Assembly: GCA_020466095.1 (NCBI GenBank)
Contig: CM035806.1
Span: forward strand, 7,075,122-7,139,121
Source of the DNA: Chlorops oryzae
Taxonomy: Eukaryota; Arthropoda; Insecta; Diptera; Chloropidae
Length of the DNA stretch: 64,000 bases
Reading direction: 5' to 3'
Within the stretch, counting starts at the first letter, position 1. Every line of letters starts with the position of its first letter. The notes beneath the pieces were generated by a model. That model saw only the letters and a list, made by a program, of their open reading frames with translations, was not told where the DNA came from and did no database searches. The translations under genes were made by a program, and so were the position numbers. This document shows, piece after piece, positions 55,120 through 64,000 of this stretch.

Positions 55120-55925
55120 CTGGATAATCGATTTTAAAGTCATATCAGACAATAATTGAACTTTAATTGGGTTTTATATAGAAAGGCTTTTGAAATACAT
55201 ACATACATACGTCATTTAGACAATACTGCCAGGCACAGTTATAGTTATAAGAAACATGGAAAATTCCAATTTTCTTTCAGAGAATAATACATATCGTAAC
55301 ATTATTACGCTTTAGGCCCGATTTTTGTAACAGTAGTAGGTACTTCAAAATAAAAAATATTTAAAAAAAACGGGAAAAGAAACTCAGTTTATTTTTTTTT
55401 AATTTTTAGAAAGATCGTGAAAATTAATCATCATTGACCCGCACAATACGATAGGTATTTACAAAACTAGAACCCTATCGAATTTAAAATTTTGGTTCGA
55501 AATAATTTTTGATAAATTGGTTAATTCGGTAACAAGAGCTGTGAAGATCAATTCCGAGAATAATCTGGATATTCGTTTTAAACATATAGCATAATTGGAC
55601 CGTAATTGGTTTTAACGTATAGAGGACTTTTAAATTATACAAATACGTCATTTAGACAAACTGCCAGGCACAGTATAGTATAAGAAACATCGGATAATTC
55701 CAATTTTCTTTCAGAGAATAATAATATCGTGAACATTATTACGCATTGCCCGATTTTGTACATCAGTAGTAGGTATATCAATAATAGAACCCATAATTTA
55801 AAATAGACGGAAATGAAACTCGGTTTATTTGTTATTGGAATTTTCGGAAAGATGTGAAGATTATCGATCATTGACCCGCAAATCGATAGTCATTTGAAAC
55901 TAGACCTATCGAATTGAAATTTTGA
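55120..55925. repeat. about 435-bp tandem duplication
   Basis: Landmarks repeat in the same order about 435 bp apart: CGTCATTTAGACAA (55,210; 55,646), TTCTTTCAGAGAATAA, GTAGTAGGTA, and CATTGACCCGCA (55,431; 55,868). The second copy has many small deletions. Confidence 0.8.
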
Positions 55926-55939
55926 TATCAAATAATTCT

Positions 55940-56560
55940 TTAAATGTATTCGGATAAACTGGAAGTAATCCGGATAATTTGATTTCTTGACAATCTGATA
56001 TGGCCGGATAAACCGATAGTCCGGAAATTTGGATATCCAGATAATCTAAAGCCGATAATCAGGATATTCGGATAATCGAATATTCGGATAATTTGATATT
56101 CGGATACCCGGATATTCGGATAATCTGATATTTTGATAATCGAGCCATAATTCGATATCGAATAATCGGATTATTCGGATTCATTTGGATATTCGTATAC
56201 AATCGGATATTCGGATACATGATTTCGATAATTCGGTATATTCGGATAATCAGATATCAGGATGATCGGATATCAGGATGTTCGGATATCTAGATATTCG
56301 GATACCCGGATAATAGGATAATCTGATATTCTGACAATCGGATATCCGAATCAACGGATATTCGGATTATTTGATATTCGTATAAACGGATATTCGGATT
56401 ATTTGATATTCGTATATTTGGATATTCAGATATCAGGATTATTGTATATCAAGATGATCGGCTATCCGAATGACCGGACAATTGGAAATTCGGATAAACC
56501 GATAAAAGGATAATCGAATATCATGATGATCGGATATCCGGCAAATCGATGTTTAAATAA
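55940..56560. repeat. GGATATTCGGATAATC satellite-like array
   Basis: Short GGATATTCGG / GGATAATCGG / GGATATCAGGAT words recur every 8-25 bp for 600 bp, right after the tandem duplication. Confidence 0.85.
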
Positions 56561-57463
56561 CCGAGATTTTACTATATTTTACAAATTAATTTATCCGATT
56601 TTTGTAAAATGAATCTTCAACTTAAAATCTATAAAATAATTGGATGGCCACAATTAGATATTTAGATAATATTTTTAATTGAAATTGTGCAAAACAATCA
56701 GCATACATTATAATCAATTAATTCTATTTTTATTCCGGTTTTTGTTTATATCAAAATTTACCCCTTCAAAGCCTTATCCTTATCAAAAACACAATAACAC
56801 AAAAAATTATCTTGATTGATGCTGCTGATTCGAAAATATTAACTTATTAAGTTACCAGTCCATGACTTTAATCTTAAGTGGGACTACCATAGACTTGTAG
56901 AGAAAGAAAAAGAACTCTGAATGAATTGACTCTGATTGAGCCACCACTTAAGCCTTTAGCGAGTCAATACAATAGATAGCAAATTCTCCACCTCTCCTTT
57001 ACAATCGATAATTTCTATTGCTCGCGAAAATTTTAATTTCAATCTCACTTGATAAGATTTGATAAAGCAAAGAAAGGTGAAGGTCTTTATTTCATGATTG
57101 CCGATTGTGATTTCAATCTGGAAGCGATTAACCACCATGCATACACCAAGGCTTTCATAAAAGTACAGAGTTTTACAGACTACAATCAATTTTTTTGTAT
57201 TGAAAATTTCGCCCACGTTTCGGTGGAGATCCAAGGACAGGAATACAGACGAACAGACAGACTTGGGAAAGGGACAGACGGACATATCCAAATATCTTGT
57301 ATATATGTAGGTATATCTTTACCTAGCAGATCTTAACTAGTTCTAGCTGTTACATGATTCACGTAAAACTAATATGCCCTGCGGAAGCTGGGTATTAAAC
57401 CAGTATTTCTTCTGTATATAGAAACCAGTGGTTTGTGTCTTTGAATGAGTTTTTAAGATTTTT

Positions 57464-57692
57464 GTTTGCGTCTGTACTAGATCTCTATACCAAAAGTTTG
57501 CGTCTGTACTAGATCTCTATACAAAAGTGCGTGCCTGGACTAGATCTCTATACCAAAAAGTGTGTGCCTGGACTAGATCTCTTTACGAAAAAGTTTGCGT
57601 CTGAACTAGATCTCTATATCAAAAAGTTTGCGTCTGAACTATATCTCTATACCAAAAAGTGCGTGCCTGGACTAGATCTCTATACCAAAAGT
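57464..57692. repeat. seven-unit tandem repeat (about 33 bp)
   Basis: Units of the form TGCGTCTGTACTAGATCTC plus TATACCAAAA; units 3, 4 and 7 carry GCCTGGACT instead of GTCTGTACT. One frame is open across it, but only because the unit length is near a multiple of three. Confidence 0.9.
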
Positions 57693-57880
57693 TTTCTTTT
57701 TACCTGTTACCAAATGCCATTTGAAGTTTTTTTTAAATATTTCCAATGAAAATCCATTTTTTTGAATTTTCCCAGGTGATCACTAAATTCGCAAAAGCAC
57801 AATTCTCAACATTCTCACAATTTTCAAATTCTCACAATTTCTCGGATGCAGTTCGTGTATATGAAGAAGTTGTTTAGTTA

Positions 57881-58391
57881 AGGTGAGATGACACTACGTG
57901 TGCAATGCACGAATATTTGCTCACTGACGTCATAAACATTGCACACGTAATGAAATCGACGAATAATTTGTTTGCTCAAAATAATTCTTACTATATTTTA
58001 CAAATAAAATGTGTGCGTTGCACGCGTAATGTAATCAACTGCACAAACATTTTGTAAAAATATGTACACGTGAAACTGTTTCCTCATACAGTACAATCTG
58101 CTGAAATCTCTAAAGTTTGACATTATTTTCATTGAAATCTTTTAAAAACGAAACCTAGTAATATTGCGCAATCAACATGTGTGATTTGTCCATATATTGT
58201 GCGAGAAAATGTTATGTGTGCAATTGTTTTTCAGATGTGTCACACATTTTTTTGAGCAATTATGTGTGCATTGCACACGTAGTGTAATACCCTGAGCAAA
58301 TAAATGTGCTTCAAATTTTATTTGTTTCAGATGTGTCACACATTTTTTTGAGCAATTATATGTGAATTGCACACGTAGTGTCATCTCACCT
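57881..58391. mobile_element. PIF/Harbinger-type MITE
   Basis: AGGTGAGATGACACTACGTG... and its inverse, with about 26 bp of perfect ends. TTA lies on both flanks (57878-57880, 58392-58394). A 3-bp TWA duplication is the PIF/Harbinger signature. TGTGTGCAATTGCACACGT-like motifs repeat inside. Confidence 0.88.
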
Positions 58392-59235
58392 TTATATTCT
58401 TTCTATATTTGCATTGAAAAATTTTGATAAAATGTTTATTGCCTTTGGAGCTATAGGCCATACAAAATAAAATATGATAAAAAAGCACGTCAAATTTTAA
58501 GAATTTTTGCAATTTGCACCTACTAGATATAGTTTTTTCGGGTCGGTTTGTACTAAAACTATTTAAAATGAGCTCAGACCTATAAATTGTGATAGAAAGG
58601 AAATTAAAATATTGAACGGATTACGAGATATAGCCATAAGTAAGTGAGTAATTTAATTCTCGGCCCCACTTTTTGAAGTCTATTTTACAAAAAAAGTAGA
58701 GGTGACTTGACAAAACTGAGTATGAGACGTTGTTATACTCACCGAGCACTTTCAAAAACAGTCGTCAAATTTTTGTTTACAAAACGTGACCTCTAAAATG
58801 TCGCACAGTGTTATTTATCAATGACAGCTCAATATTAAAAAAAAAACGGCAGTTTAAGGTATTGTTTGGCAAATTAAGAGGAAGTATCTCCTCGGGATTT
58901 TCGGACTAGTCGGGGAGTAGTTGGAGAGTAGTAGGAATTTCTGATGGGTCAAATTTGACGTCAACTGTTATGCTATACATTATGCTTCTCACTCCAAGCT
59001 CAAAGATGTTCGAAATCACTTCAGCATTGATCTTGAAAGATTTAAATCAATTTAAAACAAGGCAAAGATATTTTTTTTCCCTCTAAATTCTCTTATTAAA
59101 GGGATTTCGACTGGAAAATAATATATAAAAAATAATAAATAAAAAATAATTAATAAAAAATAAAATAATAAGGACTTGAGAGAGAATATATCATTGTATA
59201 TATATTTTTTGTATTTGATTTTCATTTGTATAAAT

Positions 59236-60385
59236 ATGGATTTAACCAATGAAGATAATAAGGAAATGCTAACATCGAAAAGTGATCTTGCAGTCGAACT
59301 GATGTCTGTCGATCGCATTTTGGGGCAGACAATTGAAAAGCTCAAGATAACCCTGTTAATGCCTCGGATTATCGTCGAGGCCAAGACCGCCATCGGAAGG
59401 CTAAACAAAACCGAATTCAAAATCTGTGCCGATATGCTGAAGGCCTTTGCGTTGAATGGCCAGAGATTGCAAGAGGCCGAGCTTCGATGGCATGGTCCAC
59501 CCTATGAGGATCAAGAGCTCGTTCGCTTGATTGACATATTTCAGGAAAACTATCGTGCGGTGATCTACTTCAATGACTGGTTGAACGAAATGTCTCAAGC
59601 AGAGAAGGCGTCAATCATTCGCGTTGGTGTATTGCAGAAAATCGCACAGAAACGTTTCAATGCGTCAGCCGTGGCACAGCTAGACGAGGAACAGAAATTG
59701 AGTGTCGTCTACGAGGACTTTCTAAAGACACTGCGGCATCTCGATAATATGGATAAGATTATCCAAGCGAATCGTAAGCAATTCCATTGGAAATCAATAT
59801 CACGCAGGAGTACGTTCCACAACGAATCCTTAAAGATAAATGACGAGATTATGACAGCGAAAAAATATCGAGACAAAGCAGCCGATGAGTTGATCGAGCG
59901 TTTGAATCCCCGATTGAATGCAGAGCGTAAAAAACGCGTAAAGGATGATCTCGAGACGACACAGCTGCAACTGGAAGCGACGATCAAAAATAATATTGTA
60001 AGAGAGAATGCCGCTCGAAGCGAACGGAACAAATGGCTGATCCAGCTTCAGAGCCTGAACAAAAAGTACGATCAATCCATGCTGGAGAAATTCCGTGAGA
60101 AGATCTATGTGGAACAGCTGTGCGAGGATGCGAAAGCCGAGCACGAAAAATTTCGAAGGAACGTCTATATACCATCGGAGCATAGATACATTAGTATTGT
60201 TCGGGCAAAGCAATTAATTGAAGAGCAAAAGTGGATGGAGAAAGTCAATCAGTTTCATGCAGAACCGAGCTGCTCGGGTCATTCAACGGGCCTATCGTGC
60301 TTATTTGCGTAAATACAAGCCACAGCTTGTTAAGTACTCACCACCGGGCAAAGCAAAGGATACTGGAAAAGGCAGACGAAATTAG
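59236..60385 (+). CDS. DRC9/IQCG-like axonemal protein with a frame shift before the IQ motif
   Basis: A coiled-coil protein resembling dynein regulatory complex subunit 9 (IQCG), a nexin-link component of motile cilia and sperm tails. The ATG at 59236 (AAATATGG) opens MDLTNEDNKEMLTSKSDLAV. The helices run through LMSVDRILGQTIEKLKITLL, RWHGPPYEDQELVRLIDIFQ and the Arg/Lys-rich ERLNPRLNAERKKRVKDDLE to codon 340. There the frame shifts by +1 at TTTC (60253-60256). The next frame begins MQNRAARVIQRAYRAYLRKY, a canonical IQ calmodulin-binding motif, and ends at TAG 60383-60385; without the shift a stop comes at 60310-60312. An in-frame ATG at 59176 would add 20 hydrophobic residues and is less likely. 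It appears intronless. The product name rests on remembered family features. Confidence 0.8.
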
Positions 60386-61197
60386 AAATATATTTTTTTT
60401 TTTTGGGATTCTTGAAAACGATTCCACACTATCTTTGGGTTATCCGGAGGTTGGGTCAATTCTGTGGATGAAGTAAAAAATATCGATCATCTTTGGAGTA
60501 AATTTTCTTTCAATAGCAAAAACTTAAGCAAAATAACCACCTGAAGTGGACTTTTTTTTTGACCATCTATGGGGGCCCCCAATTCACAGTGATTGTGCTA
60601 AGCAAGCAAGGACGAATCGGGTGAAAAAATAACATTCCTTGTATATATGAAACTATATTTGAAACAAATACATTCTCATGAGGGTACACTCGTAATGTGG
60701 CGGCTGCTTCCCGACAATATTTGCCCGATTCTAAATGAATACTCCCCGGGAATTTTTCCCTTAAAAAATGGTTCCCAATGTGTTTAGGAAAGGTTTTTTT
60801 TTTTAAATCCCCTGCGAAATATTTAGAGTCTCTCTTCACCCCTTTACTTCCCTTCAACTGACATCTCATTAGGCAATTTTTCGAAGTTTATCGCGAGATT
60901 TCTTCACCGGTTTTTATTTGGTTTGAAAATTTAAAAAAAAAAAAAAAAACTATAAATTTAAAGTAGAAAACAAACGCTTGAAGAAACAAGTTCTTATTTA
61001 AATGTGACAAGTTTTTTTTTCATCACATAAATCGAATTTGAAATTTGCTCAAAAGAAGCAAAAAAAAAAGTAAAAAATTAGGAAGAAGAAAAAGTTCCTA
61101 TTGGCACGATTCAAAATATGTCGCACAGTGTCGCGTCTCCATATATTTTTGGGCAAAAAATGTAAGGACCTACGCTGGAGCAATGAAATTTGGAATC

Positions 61198-61233
<36 letters not shown>

Positions 61234-62392
61234 TATAAAATTCAGAACATTTGGAAAAATTGTGAAAATCAAACCAAACCAAACCCCCGCAGTCATGTAA
61301 AGAGGGGGGGGCCCCAAATTTCGCAATTTTGACCATAGAGTTGAAATGTGGAACAGAGCTTAAGGGCTGAATACACGATATGGTTACTTGACCAATCGTT
61401 TGGCTGCTTTCATTTGGTTAAAATTTGTTACATATGCTCATTTGGCTACAAATTGTATGGTTGGTTTTTACACGATATGCGCCATTTGTCCCAAAACATA
61501 TGCTCGCCGCCATTTTTCGTTTGCGTCCAAATGAAATTTAGTCACAATTTTGGGAAAAAAATTTGTCATCAACATTTGTATGGGATGTTACACGATATGA
61601 CTGCATTGCAAACACACGTTTGGTTGCGACGTGAACAAATGCGACCAAATGCCATATGGAAATACGTATGTTTGGTAATTACACGATTTGGTTTCGATTG
61701 GGACAAAATTTGTTCCAAAAAACAGCCAAAATATGGTCAGTAAACATATCGTCCTTTACTGTTGTGCCCTTAAATTGGAAAAACTTATCAGATATGCTGC
61801 CACGCCCACTCAAAGTTGCTTTTGAGCACCCTGAAAATCGTATGAAAATTCCAAAAACATTGGTGAATGCTAATTATTTTGAACATTTAAATGTGTTACA
61901 TAAAAATGAAAAAAAAAAAAAAAAAACCGGTCCAGCCTTGCCAAAGAAACAAATGTGAGATGGCAAAAATCTTCTACCGAAAATGCGAAGGCAATTCGGA
62001 CACCCAGCAAAGCGACTTGCTTTCAGATACAAGTTTACGTTGAAGTCTTTTTGATTTGATTGAAAACATCATCCCAAACGATCGATCGATCGATCATATG
62101 TGCCCCATCAAAGTTATTGCCTTTCTCATATAAATTGTGTACTTTTTTTTTTATTATTTTTTTATTATTCAACTCGTTTCTTACGAGGATCGGTTGAGTG
62201 TGGGGCCAAAGCTTTGTTTTGAATTTCCCTCAACACAAACGTTGCATTGTTTGAGGCGTGTTTTGCGCCTAACCTCTTAAAAAGCTTCTTTCAAAATTTT
62301 CATTACCTTTTTTTGCTTTGCTTTGCTTTGCTTTGTTTTGTTTTGTTTGTTTTTTGTAGCTCAAAAGGTAGTTAATTTGAAGAAAGAACGTC
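60386..62392. other. intergenic stretch after the DRC9-like gene
   Basis: Contains the DRC9-like 3' region, homopolymers (60,930-60,950; 61,201-61,232), the TTAA element at 61,364 and a TTTGC pentamer run at 62,314-62,345. I see no other gene. Confidence 0.55.
61364..61769. mobile_element. TTAA-flanked MITE with periodic ACACGATATG motifs
   Basis: TTAA (61360-61363, 61770-61773) flanks GGGCTGAATACACGATATGG and the inverse of GGGCACAACAGTAAAGGACGATATG; the ends are imperfect. ACACGATATG recurs at 61,373, 61,470, 61,590 and (as ACACGATTTG) 61,681. Confidence 0.75.
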
Positions 62393-62424
62393 AGTCGAAC
62401 GGTGTCTCTCGATCGGTTAAGATC
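62391..62424 (+). promoter_or_regulatory. Inr + DPE core promoter
   Basis: TCAGTC initiator and AGATC downstream element at the exact fly spacing; no TATA box is visible upstream (a T-rich TTTGC run lies there instead). Confidence 0.45.
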
Positions 62425-62571
62425 TTTAACGAATTACTCTGAAAGTGCTCATTCGTTTACGGAAACGGTTTCGAGAAATTCGTGCCTCGAGGTTCTCGAT
62501 CCATTGTGTGAACAGGTTTTGGCAAACCGCCGATGAAACTGCGTTCCTATAATCATAATTACACGAGTACA
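62393..62571 (+). other. candidate first exon with Inr+DPE promoter
   Basis: The A of TCAGTC at 62,393 is +1. AGATC occupies +28 to +32 (62420-62424), matching the DPE consensus RGWYV, with G at +24. A donor ACA|GTAAGT ends the exon at 62,571. The ATG at 62,533 reads MKLRSYNHNYTST exactly up to the donor in phase 0, though its -3 base is C. The next exon would be outside the window. Confidence 0.4.
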
Positions 62572-62642
62572 GTAAGTTCATTTCATTGTGTGACAAGTGA
62601 CCGGCCCTCTGTAACGAAACAATGTGACAAATGTTTCATTAA

Positions 62643-62687
<45 letters not shown>

Positions 62688-62949
62688 TTAAATGATAGGT
62701 ACAGTATATTCGCTTTATAAGAAATTGATACCCACGGACGCGACACTTACATGAGTAATTTTAAGTCCCGAATTTACGAATGCGGTAAATAGAACTTTTT
62801 TGAAATACTTTTGTACGGACTTTTTTATTTATCAAAACTTTCTATGGAGATCCGAAAGGCAATCAGATATATACGGACGCGACAAAAACATTAATTTTTC
62901 AGGAAATGCCAATATGAGAAAATTGCCACGTCAATTGCGAAACGATCAT

Positions 62950-63060
62950 CTCTCAAAAACCGCAAAATGCGACCAGTTCCTCCATTTTGTTCTGTCGGTT
63001 GCGAGTTCCCATTTTATTGTGTCCATCCAACGCAGTTTCAGACGCCTCATAGTCTGTAAA
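62950..63060 (-). pseudogene. RTE retrotransposon fragment
   Basis: GCGACCAGTTCCTCCATTTT, GTGTCCATCCAACGC and AGACGCCTC match 5,573-5,662 of the RTE copy in the shot intron. This is the very 3' end of the RTE reverse transcriptase region, decayed and without a visible duplication. Confidence 0.7.
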
Positions 63061-63346
63061 CAAAAAATTCAAATAAAAAAAAAAATATTTTTTTTTAATT
63101 TAAGAAACCAAATTAAATTTTTTGGCGCTTGGTGTACTTTCTGCTGGATTTGTCCAAATGGGAAAAGTATATTAGCCAAAAGGTAAATAAGTATTTGCAA
63201 TAAAAAAGACAAGAAAGAGTGATATAGTCAGGCGACCCTGACACACATAAATAAATAGATATTATTATTATTATTTTTTCTTTGTAAACCAGGCTCACGA
63301 GCCATTGCCATAAAAGAGCCTGTTCTTTACCCTTGTGAATTGTTAA

Positions 63347-63850
63347 GGGGACCTTCTGGTCTAGAGCACGAAAATTTAGGGTATTTTCATGATTTTTTTT
63401 TTGGTATTAAGCCAAATAAAAAACGATTTTCTAAGTATGCAGGCTTATTATATTCTTTATTGACAAAAAATAAAAAATGTTGTTGTAATTTTTTTTCTTT
63501 TTTGGTATTTTAAAAATGGCGTTGAAGTGGACCCTCTTTGAAAAAGTACCTCCGTGGTGTGAAAGATTTTGGCAGTTCTGGTAATCGAAAAAAAAAAAAC
63601 AATAATATGTTATTAATCAGAATGAATGCGGCTATGGCAGGAACTAGAATAAAAAAAATTTTTTTTAAATTGACAAAATGGCGCAATTTTTTATTTCAAC
63701 CATCAAAAACTCCCCTTTTTTTGACCATTTTTTTGATGAAAAAATATGAAGTTCTTGAAATAAAAATTCGATTCTAGTTCGGGCCATAGCCATTGATGTT
63801 ATGAATCACATATAAAAATTCCAGACAAATCGGTTCGATGGTTTTTTTGT
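63347..63850. mobile_element. partial TTAA-flanked MITE, inverse copy of 52,498-53,224
   Basis: TTAA at 63,343 then GGGGACCTTCTGGTCTAGAG. Similarity to the inverse of 53,224-52,720 continues to about 63,850 (GGTTTTTTTGTTT), then stops, so the other end is lost or replaced. Confidence 0.85.
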
Positions 63851-64000
63851 TTAATGTAATAAAATCGGCCCTTTTGCCACGCCTTCTCTCAATATTTTGA
63901 AAAATTTTTTTTTTTTTTTTAATTTATTATTTGGGCTTTTTGGTCGCTCATTTTTCGCTTATAGTAATTTTTGGCAATTGAAAAAACTTATTTTTCATAA

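Larger units (their letters stand above)
39520..59175. other. gene-free intergenic stretch
   Basis: Between the 39.5-kb promoter and the DRC9-like gene I found no supportable coding gene. Contents are T-rich low-complexity DNA, GA minisatellites, hAT, TTAA, TA and PIF-type MITEs, tandem repeats, and GC-richer single-copy-looking patches at 43.98-44.25 kb and 45.05-45.21 kb that could be regulatory or leader DNA. Confidence 0.5.
62572..64000. other. right end of window
   Basis: Poly(A) of about 40 at 62,643-62,682, an RTE fragment, and part of a TTAA element. No coding exon recognised. Confidence 0.5.

Noticed and set aside
56000..56560. CRISPR-like array
   Set aside because: Units are short, irregular and without spacer-repeat structure, and the genome is eukaryotic.
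56956..57336. Overlapping 95- and 111-codon frames on opposite strands
   Set aside because: The sequence contains the dispersed GACAGACGGACATATCC-type motif and neither frame resembles a known protein.
57531..57749. Open frame encoding a GLDLYTKK repeat
   Set aside because: It follows a 33-bp tandem repeat whose unit length is near a multiple of three; no start context, no homology, short flanks.
59052..60213. Minus-strand frames of 60-127 codons
   Set aside because: Antisense shadows of the DRC9-like gene.

Overview
The window is nuclear DNA of an insect, most likely a higher (cyclorrhaphan/schizophoran) fly with a repeat-rich, expanded genome. The evidence is AT-rich sequence, GT-AG introns, insect-style core promoters (TATA/Inr and Inr/DPE), and three recognisable genes whose best protein matches, from memory, are Drosophila-like. 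The species cannot be fixed from the sequence. About 95 percent of the window is intron or intergenic DNA filled with small non-autonomous DNA transposons (MITEs), simple repeats and homopolymers.

Layout. (1) 1-10.4 kb, + strand: the 3' end of short stop (shot), the fly spectraplakin. Six exons (2866-3044, 3203-3494, 3580-3769, 4338-4400, 6876-6980, 9162-9303) join with consistent splice phases. They encode the Gly-Ser-Arg tail, three SxIP EB1-binding motifs and the C-terminal stop, followed by a roughly 1.1 kb 3' UTR. Two small exons (63 and 105 bp) are phase-symmetric cassettes. (2) 14.8-18.2 kb, - strand: a complete six-exon coding region for an SLC45-type sugar/proton transporter of 610 aa, tail-to-tail with shot. 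A strong splice acceptor lies 28 bp before its ATG, so its leader starts upstream. The best candidate leader is a TATA/Inr promoter at 39.5 kb with a clean donor at 38,485, which would imply a 20 kb first intron. (3) 59.2-60.4 kb, + strand: an apparently intronless gene for a DRC9/IQCG-like axonemal protein, with its C-terminal IQ motif displaced by a one-base frame shift. (4) 62.4 kb, + strand: an Inr+DPE core promoter followed by a possible first coding exon of a gene leaving the window.

Mobile DNA. I could define about 30 elements by terminal inverted repeats plus target-site duplications. There are many hAT-type elements with 8-bp duplications, including one retaining a BED zinc-finger fragment and three giant palindromes. 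There are TTAA-flanked (piggyBac-like) elements, a TTA-flanked PIF/Harbinger-like element, pogo-like CAGT elements with TA duplications, and CCC-ended elements with 2-bp duplications. Also present are an RTE retrotransposon end with a 14-bp duplication, a second RTE fragment and a jockey/I-like retrotransposon tail.

The most unusual signal is a set of MITEs carrying tRNA-like (A box + B box) modules. Two elements with unrelated ends (29,578-30,486 and 33,114-34,028) share the same 550-570 bp core holding two tandem tRNA-like units. A third family (CCCTGCAGG ends) exists both with a tRNA-like core (24.1 and 26.5 kb) and without one (30.8 kb). Other notable structures are an 82-bp minisatellite with a 247-bp higher-order period inside a pogo-like element, long GA/CT tracts, and a GGATATTCGG satellite.
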